Of a stretch of DNA of 64,000 nucleotides, positions 31,797 through 41,197 are shown piece by piece (the first letter of the stretch is position 1; the number at the start of each line of letters is the position of its first letter). A program made the translations under genes and the position numbers. Source of the stretch: Emiliania huxleyi CCMP1516 (taxonomy: Eukaryota; Haptophyta; Isochrysidales; Noelaerhabdaceae); NCBI RefSeq assembly GCF_000372725.1, contig NW_005201287.1, positions 80,898 to 144,897 on the forward strand. Reading direction: 5' to 3'. The notes below the pieces were generated by a model. It worked only from the letters and a program-made list of their open reading frames with translations, ran no database searches and had not been told where the DNA came from.

Positions 31797-33389
31797 ATGG
31801 CGCAGCGCCGTGTGCGGTTCACCGCAGCGCTCAACTCGTATGTCCACGACCAAGGCTCGGAGGGCACGTGCTACGCTCACGCGGTGGCCACGCTTGTCGT
31901 CGACGCGCTGCGGAGGCTCGGCGTTCCTGCGCAGTCCGCGCCCCTTCGAAGTACCGTCCTCGAAGAGCTCGTAGCTCGATTTGGGAAAGAAGGCGCGATC
32001 GTGCCTACAGTGCTCGACTGGGCGCTCCGTACGTACGTACGCCCGCACAGCGACGAGGCCGAGTGCGAAGAGCTGGAGACCACGGACGCGGTGATGGAGG
32101 TGCTCGAGCAGGCCGAGGGCAAGGTGGTGATGGATTTCCGTATGAGCTGCTCGCAGTGGGCTCACTTCGAAGCCTTCTTCCGAGCGGAGCCGATGGGCAT
32201 CCTCAGTGCGGGCGCGCTCGGCGACCCGCACGGTCGCATCAGCGGCCACGCCGTCGTCATCGAGGGCTCCGAGGACTACTCGCATGGCGGCGCGAACGTA
32301 CCGGCGCACCACTTCTGGCGCTTCAAGAACTCGTGGGGCGGGCAGCACGCCGACGCTGGCTTCTACCACGTCGCGCGCGACGCCCTTCCCGGCGTCCGAT
32401 TCTTTGCCATCGACGTGCCGGTGCGGCACCGTCGCTTCCGCGAGCTCTTCCTGCCCGGCAGCCGCCCAGACCGCACCTTCGACCTGCGCGGCGCGCTGGC
32501 GCTCTCGAGCGACAAGGTGGGCGAGGGCTCCTTCGGCACCATCTTCCGAGCCTCGCCCCACCCCGCTCCGGAGCCCGCAGTGCGCGAGCGCCTCCTCGCG
32601 CGCGCGGCTCGCGACGCGCTGCCCGCGAGCATGGCGGTCAAGGCCGTCCCGCGCGCCGATCGCGCGCACGCGCTGATTGAGGAGATGCGCCACCTGACGA
32701 CGCTGCAGCATCCGTGCGTGGTCAAGGTGCTCGGCTTCACCCTCGACCGCAGCGGCCGCTGGGCGCTCGTCATGCCCCTGTACGAGCTTGGCTCGCTGTC
32801 GCACCCGCGCCCGGGCGCGCTCGTCACGCGCAGCGCCCTCCCCCGCATCCTACACTGCGTTGCGACCGCCCTGCAGCACGTGCACGACGCCGGGTACATC
32901 CACGGCGACGTGAAGGAGAGCAACGTGCTGCTTCACATGGATCGGCACGCCGGTCCGGACAAGGTGCTCTGCGGCGTCCTCGCAGATTTCGGCAGCATCC
33001 AGCGCATCGACGCGCCACGCAAGCTCGCGCGCGTGGGCACGTCGGTGTTCCGCGACCCGCGCGTGCGCAGCGGCGACTACGGGAGCGAGATCGACGTCTA
33101 CGCCTTCGGCTGCGTGCTCGCCGGCACCGCCGTGCGCGTGGTGCACACGGACGCGTCCTTGCAGTCGCAGCTTGGCGAGCTCGCGGAGCGCTGCAAGGCC
33201 AGCGCCTGGCAGCAGCGCCCGGAGGCCTTTGGACTCATGCTCGAGCTCGCGCAAATTGTAAACCAGCAGCCCCTGCGAGGGGGGCACGTGCGCCCGGGGG
33301 CGGGCATCGACGGCCTCGTCGCGTCGCCGAGCAGATGGCGCGCAACCGCTCGCGCTTGTCGAGTACCGGCTCCGAGCTTCACGCGGTGA
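31797..33389 (+). CDS. Papain-like cysteine protease fused to a protein kinase
   Basis: A single intronless frame of 530 aa. Residues 1-220 are a C1-type papain fold: QGSEGTCYAHAVATLVVDAL with catalytic Cys25, SGHAVVIEGSED with the His near residue 151, and RFKNSWGGQHADAGFYHV with the Asn near 178. Residues about 235-500 are a kinase: glycine loop VGEGSFGTIFRA, lysine in SMAVKAVPR, catalytic loop YIHGDVKESNVLLHM, metal-binding LADFGSIQRI, and GSEIDVYAFGCVLAGTAVR as the F-helix. All expected catalytic residues are present, though the loop is HGD rather than HRD. No signal peptide is seen. The gene lacks the introns common around it, and its 3' end overlaps the next ORF by 55 nt, both suggesting recent acquisition. 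Joint function, for example a protease controlled by phosphorylation, is inference. Confidence 0.8.
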   Translation: MAQRRVRFTAALNSYVHDQGSEGTCYAHAVATLVVDALRRLGVPAQSAPLRSTVLEELVARFGKEGAIVPTVLDWALRTYVRPHSDEAECEELETTDAVMEVLEQAEGKVVMDFRMSCSQWAHFEAFFRAEPMGILSAGALGDPHGRISGHAVVIEGSEDYSHGGANVPAHHFWRFKNSWGGQHADAGFYHVARDALPGVRFFAIDVPVRHRRFRELFLPGSRPDRTFDLRGALALSSDKVGEGSFGTIFRASPHPAPEPAVRERLLARAARDALPASMAVKAVPRADRAHALIEEMRHLTTLQHPCVVKVLGFTLDRSGRWALVMPLYELGSLSHPRPGALVTRSALPRILHCVATALQHVHDAGYIHGDVKESNVLLHMDRHAGPDKVLCGVLADFGSIQRIDAPRKLARVGTSVFRDPRVRSGDYGSEIDVYAFGCVLAGTAVRVVHTDASLQSQLGELAERCKASAWQQRPEAFGLMLELAQIVNQQPLRGGHVRPGAGIDGLVASPSRWRATARACRVPAPSFTR

Positions 33390-34336
33390 TGGCGCCGCCG
33401 CCTCTGCCGCGCCCGCTCGAGGTGCCCACGGACGTCCCGTCGGATCTGGACGAGGTCGATCGCGCGCACGTCGTCTATGTGTCACGGGCCAAGTACCACC
33501 ACCGCTCCTGCCCGATGATCGAGAGCTGGCACCGCTCCAGCCGCACCGAGTTCGAGAAGCAAACATTTGAGTACGTCGCGCCGCGCGTGCGCTTCAAGCC
33601 GTGCTCCTCGTGCGCGCACCACTTCCGCTTCCGCTTCAACGTCTTCCCCCGCCCCCGCGGCGCCGTGCAAGCGTACCCCGCCTTAAACCGCCCCGCGCCG
33701 TACCCCATGGACGACATCGGAACCCCTCCGTGGTACGCACGGATCCTCGAGCCCACGGGCGACGACGATCACCCCGAGACGATCACCCTCGGCCCGCTGC
33801 ACGTGGACGACGCCTTCGAGGCGCGCGCCGAGGCGCTGCGCTACCTGTGCGATCTGAGCGGAGCGTACAAGTGTGCGCTGCGCGACCCAGTCGGCCAGAT
33901 GACCGAGTACGAGGAGCACCCGGCGCCGCCCGCCCGCGCGCGCGACGGCTCCGGCGGCATGGACATCCGCTTCGAGACGCCGGCCGGCGACGCGGTGTGC
34001 GTCAAGATCCGCCCCTTCTCGGTCGCCATGGAGCGCGGCTGGCCGCTCCAGGGGGATGCCGACCGCCCGGATCCACACGCGGAGCGGTGGTCGGAGGACG
34101 ACGACTTTAGCGACGGCGACGGGGAGTACCCGGAGCTCGCGGAGAGCACGAGCGCTCGCTGGGGCAAGCACAAGGGGACGGAGGAGGACGTGACGAGGGT
34201 AATGACGGAGAACCAAATCTTCTGGGGCGCGAGCCGAGTCGGCCGGAACGGCTTCGATCTGCTGGAGGACTACAAGAGGCATCCGGATCGCGTGCTCAAC
34301 TTCCTCCGGTCGCGAGGCGTCAGCATCCGCTTGTGA
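33335..34336 (+). CDS. Uncharacterised protein with a Cys/His metal-site motif, overlapping the protease-kinase ORF
   Basis: A 333-aa intronless frame from ATG 33335 (MARNRSRLSSTGSELHAVMA), 55 nt inside the preceding ORF in another frame, to TGA 34336. Near residue 47, VVYVSRAKYHHRSCPMIE followed by RVRFKPCSSCAHHF matches the small module (YV.....YH...C......KPC..C) often attached to nucleases and other proteins and likely to bind a metal. The rest is acidic and soluble, with DEVDRAHVVYV, an acidic patch DDDFSDGDGEYPELAE and a C-terminal NFLRSRGVSIRL. No known enzyme fold was recognised. The tight overlap implies a paired origin with the protease-kinase; in a eukaryote the downstream ORF would need its own promoter, reinitiation or a frameshift. 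Confidence 0.65.
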   Translation: MARNRSRLSSTGSELHAVMAPPPLPRPLEVPTDVPSDLDEVDRAHVVYVSRAKYHHRSCPMIESWHRSSRTEFEKQTFEYVAPRVRFKPCSSCAHHFRFRFNVFPRPRGAVQAYPALNRPAPYPMDDIGTPPWYARILEPTGDDDHPETITLGPLHVDDAFEARAEALRYLCDLSGAYKCALRDPVGQMTEYEEHPAPPARARDGSGGMDIRFETPAGDAVCVKIRPFSVAMERGWPLQGDADRPDPHAERWSEDDDFSDGDGEYPELAESTSARWGKHKGTEEDVTRVMTENQIFWGASRVGRNGFDLLEDYKRHPDRVLNFLRSRGVSIRL

Positions 34337-34959
34337 GCGGCAAGGGCAAGCCGAGAAGATCGCGGCGCTTCCGACGCGTCGCGCGTGAGCTGCTCCCAGG
34401 CGCCCATTTTGTGAAATGCCTGGCCACTCACCTAAGCCGATCTCAGAAACACACTCGTGCGGCTGCGCATTGTTTGTATTTTTCCCTTCTCTACGAGCCT
34501 GCGAGTGAAAATTTCAGCCCTGAAAATAGCTGCATCGTCCATCGAAGATCACATATTATCGAGATCACTCGAGAGATCACTCGAGACACGAGAGATCACG
34601 CACAGGTAAATCACGGCCCTAGGCCGGTCGCTCAGAGGTAGAGCTAGAGGTAAAAGGTAAAAGGGCCCACGGCTGCCCAGAGGTAAAGGTAAGAGGGCCG
34701 CAGGCCCTCAGAGGTAGAGGTAACCTAGACCCCTCCTACCCGGCCCTCAGGGCCGATAACATATCGGTTATCGCCTTATCGCATTTTTTCAATCGATGTT
34801 ATATATATAGCGAGCATCCGATGAGAAAAACGACCACATTCTTGTATTCTCGGCTCTAGCGCGCCCAACACAGCTATAGACGACCCCCCCAGCTGCCTCT
34901 AGACACGCCCTGGCGCCCCCCGGGCCCTGCCCACCACGCCCTCCCCCGACCCCCTAATG
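34337..34959. other. Intergenic with motif repeats
   Basis: No gene is supported. GAGATCACTCGAGA-type units repeat at 34558-34605, and AGAGGTARAGGTAA motifs at 34600-34735 match the cluster at 29395-29515. An AT-rich patch with ATATATAT is at 34799-34808. Confidence 0.5.
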
Positions 34960-36428
34960 CTACGCCCCGTCCGTCTCCATCGCGCTCACACGCTTGGGCC
35001 TGTCTCTCACCTTGCGCCGGTCTGCCGCGGGCGGCGCCGGCGTGGCTATCCGGCCGTACTCCGCCTGGTTCGCCCTCGCCCGCACCACGCGCAGTGTGTG
35101 GCGGAGGCAGGTGCCCGCAAAGACGATGACGAGCAGTGCAATTCCGACCACTTCGGTGAAGGTGGCGGCGGGCGACGAGGCCCAGCGACCCTTGGGCAGC
35201 CGCTCCGCCGCCGCCCTCGCCTCCTCCGAGACAAAAACCTGCGTCAGCCGCCCGTCCTCGAGCAGCAGCTGCGCGCCCGCCACCGCGTCGAGGTCCGAGC
35301 AGATCTCCGACGAGGAGAGAGCAAAGGCGGGGAGATGCTCAACGACCACCTGCAGCTGCTGGGCCAGTAGCCGCGCCGCCGTGCTCGCGTCGGCGGCGCC
35401 CGACTGCGAGGCCGCAAAGAGGTCGAGCACGAGGTACTGGCCTGCTCCAAACATGTCGCGGACCTCGACGGATGCGGCGTCCACCCGCAGCTGCGCGGCG
35501 ATCTCCGCGGCGACGAGATCGGCCATCTGAGTCAGGTCGCGACCCACCTGCGGCCTCCTCAGCCTGAGCTGAAGGCGCGCCGCCTCAGGATGCAGCGCAG
35601 GCAAAGGTAGGGACGCGGCCGGCTCGCTCGGCGCCGACGGCCGCTCCAGCCCCCGCAGGCCCACCGGCGTCACGCGGAAGGCGCAGCCTGACGCTGGGCA
35701 CCGCAGCGGGAGGGCCTGGAAGCCGACTCCCGCAACGGCGTAGGCGAGCGTCTCCCACGGCGCGTCGTCGATCGAGGCGTGCCTCGACGGCTCGCGCAGC
35801 ACAGACACCGCCCAGCGCAGCTTCGGCCGGCAGGCGCCGCCCAGCTCCCCCCACGTGATTGCAAAGGACGCTGAGCTCGTCGCGATCACGCGCGGCGCGG
35901 CGAGAGCCGCGGCGTTGTCCGAATCGGTCAGCAGGGGGCCCGTCGGCTCGGATGGCGGGCCCGCGCCGTCGTCGTTGTGCGCCACGACTCGGAACTCGAC
36001 CGCGTCGTACTCTTCCAGCCCGTCGATCAGCGCCGTCGACCCCGCGGTGCGAGGCACCACGTCGGACCAGTCGCCCGTCAACCTGCCCGGGTACCCCACC
36101 AGCTCGTCGGCGGGGAGGAGCGAGCGGCCCTGCACGGTGAAGAAGGCCTCGCCGCGGCAGCCCGCCCGCAGCGCTGGAAGCTCGAGGCCGACCGACCTAT
36201 TCGGAGGCGGTGCCGTGGACCACGGCGTGCCACGCCAGTGGTGTGTGTGCTCACCCGGCGCCTGCAGCTGTGTGAGCGGGACGGCTTGGGCGCGCTCGCA
36301 GCAATGAGCGGCGCGCCACCCGAGTCGGTGGTGAGCCGCAGCGGCCGCGTCATGCGGCCGGGGCCCTTCGAGTTGCGGCCTTGCACCTGAACCAGGTAGG
36401 TGGTCCCGCCCGAGAGGCCCGATAGCAC
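34960..36428 (-). CDS. Fibronectin type III single-pass membrane protein, 5' end missing
   Basis: Exon A (up to about 36428, ending near 36320) reads VLSGLSGGTTYLVQVQGRNS, the E-G strand end of an FN3 domain. A second exon (about 36205-34960) continues ELPALRAGCRGEAFFTVQGR, then another FN3 (LIDGLEEYDAVEFRVVAHND, SASFAITWGELGGAC), a helical region with QMADLVAAEIAAQLRVDAAS, one strong transmembrane helix VVGIALLVIVFAGTCL, and a basic cytoplasmic tail (RRKVRDRPKRVSAMETDGA, TAG at 34960). It would be a type I surface protein. Upstream of 36428 the first FN3 is cut short, with no start codon or signal peptide, and a hAT-like MITE begins 119 nt away. Either unrecognised 5' exons exist or the gene is truncated. 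The join near 36200-36320 is approximate and probably uses a GC donor. Confidence 0.65.
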
Positions 36429-36538
36429 AAAGGAGAGCCCTACGCTAGCCGGGGGTCGTTCGGCTCACGAATACACGAGATGGGGGAAGACTAGCACACT
36501 AGCCGCCTCTTCCAGTTCCACATGGCCCGGCTCGGGTC

Positions 36539-37042
36539 CCTCCTCCCTTAGGGTACCCCTAGGGTTCTGAGGGCCGGATTGTTTTAAGACCTTTTAGGAA
36601 ATGAGGAGGTTTGGGGGCTCAAATTGTCATTTAAGAGATTGCAGGCACGGGGGGTCCCTCTTTTAAGTCTGTTTAAGAAAATCGGCCTCGCCGGCATGCG
36701 TCGCTGGGTTCCGCGCCGTTTTATCCAATACTGCCTTTATTAGGCACAAACCCGCCTCTGAAGACACATCTGTAGGTCTGGTGCACTGGCAGGAGCCATA
36801 CTCGCATAGGGGACGCGTGCCAGCTGACTGTAGCCAGCTTCCCGGCCTCCGGCGTCTACCGGGAGCCTCCCGGACGCCATCGACCTCGGGAGCTCTCCCG
36901 CACCGTTTAAGCGTTTAAGACCGTTTAAGGAATCGGCGGCCCAGCAGCTCTTAAAACCGGCCTAGGCCGGTTTTAAGCCGTTTAAGCCGCAGGCGCCCCA
37001 GGGCCCACCCTTTTAAGCCTAGGGGTACCCTAAGCCTCCTCC
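36539..37042. mobile_element. hAT-like MITE with 8-bp target duplication
   Basis: Terminal inverted repeats CTTAGGGTACCCCTAGG (17 of 17) bound a 488-bp element (36547-37034). Directly outside on both sides is the 8-bp sequence CCTCCTCC (36539-36546 and 37035-37042), the target-site length of hAT transposons. The interior is full of subterminal TTTTAAG/CTTAAAA motifs and a 26-nt perfect palindrome at 36951-36976 centred on GGCCTAGGCC. There is no coding capacity, so it is non-autonomous. Confidence 0.85.
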
Positions 37043-38202
37043 CTCGTGCGGCGATCGCGCCTGAGATCTTTCGGAGTTCGTTTATCACCCCCCCCCCCCC
37101 CCCTCGCCTCCGAGCAACTTTAAGCCCTGCCCCTGGCCCTGAAAAGGTTCGTTCACTTAGATCTAGATCTAACGCAGAATACCCCTCCCGTAAGCAAGAA
37201 AGAAATAAAGAAAACACGCAACCCAAGCGCCAAGGGAGGGATGGGACAACCTTCACGCCTCCTCGCTTGGTCTGCCCCCGCGAAGCCCTCATAGTTAGAG
37301 GCTGCGCAGGCCGTCCCGTTTGCTGTTTGCATAAAAAACGCCTGTTGCGCTGCGCGCGCGCGCCGGGGCCGTCTGTCTCACTCACGTGCCGCAATATGTG
37401 TCACACACGGCGGCTTCTGCCACCTCTCGATTGGTTCCATTTTCTACGCACACCTACCGGGGAAGGGGCGCTTGGGAGCGGGGGCGGGGGCGGGGGCGGG
37501 GGTGGGGGCGGGGGCGCGCAGCGCGCGGCCGCGCGCGCGCATCAGAGGGTAGGGGTGGGGAAGACGGCGAGGAGAGGGGGCGGCGCGGCGGCGGCGGCGG
37601 CAGCGCGCGCGCGGCGCGCGCGACGGAGGGGCGGAGCAGCGACCGCTGGCGCGGTCGCTGCTCCGTCTGTGACAGCGACGCGCGCTCTGGTGCAGAGCGC
37701 GCGTCAGGAAGGGGGCAAGCGTGGCGGCGCGGGACGCGCGGCGGCGGCGGCGAGCAGCCGAGCGCTCCGTGAGCGGTGAGGCGGCCGGGCGAGGGCGCGG
37801 CGGGTGACGGGTCAAGGGAGCAGCCCACACCCGGCCGTCGCTTTTTGAGCGACGCCTGCGGCACGCCTGCGCAGGGGCCGCAGGGCGGTCAGTTGTGGGC
37901 CGAGGCGGTGCCGGCCGCGGGCCGGGAGCAAGGCGCCGGCCTCGGCGCCGCCTCGGCGCGCCGCACGGGCGCGGCGAGCCTCTGAAATGGAGCCGAAGGT
38001 TTGCTGCGGTAGGTAGGTGGTAGGTGGTAGGTGGGGTGGTTTGACTTTGCCGCAGAGGCCGTCCCTAGCTGTGAACAGCAAACCCACGTATTTTTCTTCC
38101 CTGCAGAAAGCCTGTCGGCCACGCCGTCCACTAGCTGCCCGCCGCGTGCAGAGTGCCTTCTGCAGGTCGCCCCCCCCCGCCGTCCGCTGCCCGCCGCAGC
38201 GA
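37043..38202. other. Intergenic, G- and GC-repeat rich; upstream region of the PH-kinase
   Basis: No gene is supported. Runs include poly-C at about 37087-37103, (GGGGGC)n at about 37478-37515 and CGCGCG tracts to 37620. GGTAGGTGGTAGGTGG repeats at about 38010-38035, and a CCCTGCAG acceptor-like end at 38107, suggest a possible 5' non-coding intron of the kinase gene. Confidence 0.4.
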
Positions 38203-40105
38203 ATGCCAGCCCGGCAGGCGATCCCTGGCCTCTATTGCGAGGGGAGCTGGAGCACGGCGGAGCAGAAGCGGCGCCACTTTATCGTCGAGGGCCAAGTGCT
38301 CAAGCTGTTTGGGCGGCGCGGCAAGACCTTCAAAGGCCAGCTCAACCTCGCCGCAGTGACGGCGCTGCGGCCCGCAACCGACCCCGCGGCGCCGACCGGC
38401 ACGCTTGAGCTCCAGCTCGACGGCGTCGTCCGCGCCTCCCGCCGGCCGACCTCATATTTCCTCGCGCCGGAGCGGTCTGCTGCGGAGCTCTTCCTCGCGC
38501 TCGGTGGCGCGGTGCCGTCGCAGGCGACGAGCGACGACCTTTGGAGGACGCACATGCGGAGCCGGCCGGCCGGCGGCATTGGCGGCACCGGCCAGGCGTC
38601 GCACGAGTACCGCGTCGGCCGCACGCTCGGGACGGGGACATTTGGCAAGGTGAAGCTGGCGCAGCGGCTGGCCGACGGGCAGATGGTTGCCATCAAGTGC
38701 CTCAACCGGAACCGGATCGTGTTCGCGGCGCAGGGGGAGCGGCTGGCGCGCGAGATCCGGCTCCTCAAGCTGCTCAACCACCCGAACGTCATCCGGCTTC
38801 ACGAGGCGCTGCACACGCCCTCCCTGAGGGTTGCGTGCAGGACGTCTCCGTGGTCCACGACATGTCCGAGACATGTCCCGCAGGTGCTGCACACGCCCTC
38901 CGAGATCCTGATGGTGATGGAGTACGTGCACGGAGGCGACCTGCTCGAGGTGCTCAACACGCAGCCGCGCTTCCGCGAGGAGCAGGTGCGCGCCATCTTC
39001 GCGCAGATCTGCTGCGGCGTCTCCTTTTGCCACTCGCTCGGCGTCGCGCACCGCGACCTCAAGCCGGAGAACATCCTTCTCGAGCGGGTCGGAGACGACT
39101 TTCAGATCCGCGTCGCAGACTTTGGGCTCTCAACCATCATGCAGGCGGAAGGAGCGGGAGTGAAGCGGTCGGTTGACACGCATGAATCACTCACCGAGAG
39201 CAAGTAGCCCGTCCCGCGGGCAGGGCGGCGGCCAATCAGCTCGAATGAAGCACTCACCGACGAGCGCCCGGCCACCCTGCAGGCGGGGCAGCTGCTCTCC
39301 ACCTCGTGCGGCTCTCCGCACTACGTCGCGCCCGAGATCCTCAACTTCGACGGCACCGCGCGCTACGACGGCCGAGAGGCGGACGTCTGGTCCCTCGGCG
39401 TCATCCTGCACGTGCTGCTCTGCTACCGGCTCCCCTTCGAGGCGGACTCGACCACGCTGCTGTACAAGAAGATCCGGCAGGGCCTCCCCTCGCTGCCCCC
39501 GCACGTGTCGGAGCTGGCGACGCAGCTGCTCGGCGGGAGACCTCGACGTGTCTCCCTCCGCACCACGACACGTCCGCGACACGTCCGCGACACGTCCCCG
39601 CAGGCGGGATGCTCGAGGTGTCGCCCGAGCGGAGGTGGACGCTCGAGCAGGTGGTGCGCTCCGAGTGGCTCTCGCTCGACGTCGAGGCGCCAAAGTGGTC
39701 GCAGCTCGTCGACGCCGTCGTCGACGCGGACGCCGCCGACGGAGGCGCCCAGCTCGTGGGCCCTCCGCATGAATGGTTGATGAGTCCTCATGAGCGAGTC
39801 ACTATGAGGACTCATCACTCACAGGCGTCAGCTCGTGGGCCCTCATCTCCCCGTCGCGGCTCGCCACGGCCTCGCCCGAGCCCGAGCCGTCTGCCGGGAT
39901 CGAGGTGCGGCGCGCATTCACTTTCGACTTTTTGCCGCGCACGCTCGACTCGGAGAGCGAGGGCGAGGCGCCCGACCCCGGCTTCGGCTCCTACCCTGGC
40001 AGCCACGCGCCGTCCCCGACCACAGGGCTGCGCGCGCCCAGCGCTCGAGGTTCGTGCCGCGAGCAGAACGGCAGCAGGGGCAGCAGCAGTGGAAACGGAG
40101 CCTGA
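38203..40105 (+). CDS. PH-domain protein kinase of the CAMK/AMPK-like group
   Basis: Five exons (38203-38805, 38884-39144, 39283-39532, 39604-39744, 39825-40105) give 511 aa without a frame break. Residues about 8-105 look like a pleckstrin homology domain (YCEGSWSTAEQKRRHFIVEG, KTFKGQLNLAAVTALRP, RRPTSYFLAP). The kinase follows: GTGTFGKVKLA (about 142), MVAIKCLNR, VMEYVHGGDLLEVLN, HRDLKPENILLE (about 256), VADFGLSTIMQ (about 279) and TSCGSPHYVAPEIL, the activation segment typical of SNF1/AMPK-CAMK kinases; then DVWSLGVILHVLL. The C-terminus is Ser/Pro-rich. All catalytic residues are intact. The PH domain suggests recruitment to phosphoinositide membranes, an inference. All four introns (78, 138, 71, 80 nt) are GC-AG, and three begin with a copy of the following exon. 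Confidence 0.88.
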
Positions 40106-41045
40106 CGGGGAGGGGGGCGGGCCGAGCCCCACTCCTGGCCCCACTCCGGCTCGCCAGCCACTACACTTCAGACTGAAGGCATGCACCATAACCAGAACTC
40201 CACAGCATCCCAGTCTTCACAAGTACTTGCCGCCCCCCACTGCGAGATCGAGCGGAGAGCTCTGACTCTCGCTCCCACCGATGGATGTATTGACCGCGCC
40301 CCCCCAACTGTTTGATTCTCCTCCCCCCCGCTGTAATGTATCAATAGCCTATTTTGAGGATTGAGAGCACAGTCTCTCGGTCTCGCTAAAGTGTAAAGAG
40401 TTAAAACATCTCATGATCGTTAACATCGCGAGGCATTCACGAGCCGGAGCGGCCGACTACACTGTACACACGGTGAGCCCTGAGAGCCGCATACGTAAAG
40501 GCTAGTTCCAATTCACTCTGACACGCTAATCTTGAAAACGCGTCCAACGGAGCTCCGTGTTGCTCCCAGCGCCCTCCCCCGAGCTTCCTGCGGCCATGGC
40601 CGGTGCTACTAGTATGGGGGGCTACCTGGCTACCGCGAGCGCGACCCAACTCGTCGACATCGTCCGATGATGGTGCCGCAAAGTCAGCCTCCGGAGGCTA
40701 TCGTGGGGTCGAGCCGGCAGTAGCCGCGACATGTGGTTCCACCACCCCTCGTAGGCTTTGCCTCTTACCGCCACCGTTCCCAGGCTGCCTAATGGGATGG
40801 AAAGGGAGGCTGGGCGAGCGTATAGAAGCGTGCTCGACCTCGTCGTGGCAACCTGTACGGCAGCGCTGGTAGGCGCGATGAGCGTCGTGCCACTTGACCC
40901 AAGACGGGTCGCAGGCGTCGTACCGAGCGCGTCGAGACCGTGTCCTGATGTGATCTGCACGGGTGAGTCACGTCGGCGTCAAAGGAGCGACGTGCGACCT
41001 GTCAGAGCTTGATCTCCGATCTCAGCGGCGTCGAGTCGTCTCCGG
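40106..41045. other. Intergenic
   Basis: No supportable gene or long repeat. Confidence 0.4.
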
Positions 41046-41197
41046 CGCGCGACAAAGGTACATCCCCAGGACGCGCAGAGGCAGCTGCGACCCAGCGGAG
41101 TGGACGGTAATGCACCGCGCCACCTGCTGTGCGTTACCGTCCACTCGGCGGGGTCGCAGCTGCCTCTGGAAGGCACCGAGATGTACCTTTGTCGCGC
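41046..41197. repeat. Foldback hairpin, about 67-bp arms
   Basis: The left arm (41046-41113) begins GCGCGACAAAGGTACATC and includes CAGAGGCAGCTGCGACCC and AGTGGACGGTAA; the right arm (41131-41197) is its near reverse complement. The loop is about 17 nt. It could be a foldback MITE or a precursor-like RNA hairpin. Confidence 0.85.

Noticed and set aside
32714-33334. Apparent 5' extension of the second cassette ORF
   Set aside because: This part is the kinase domain read in the wrong frame; the protein-like sequence starts at ATG 33335.
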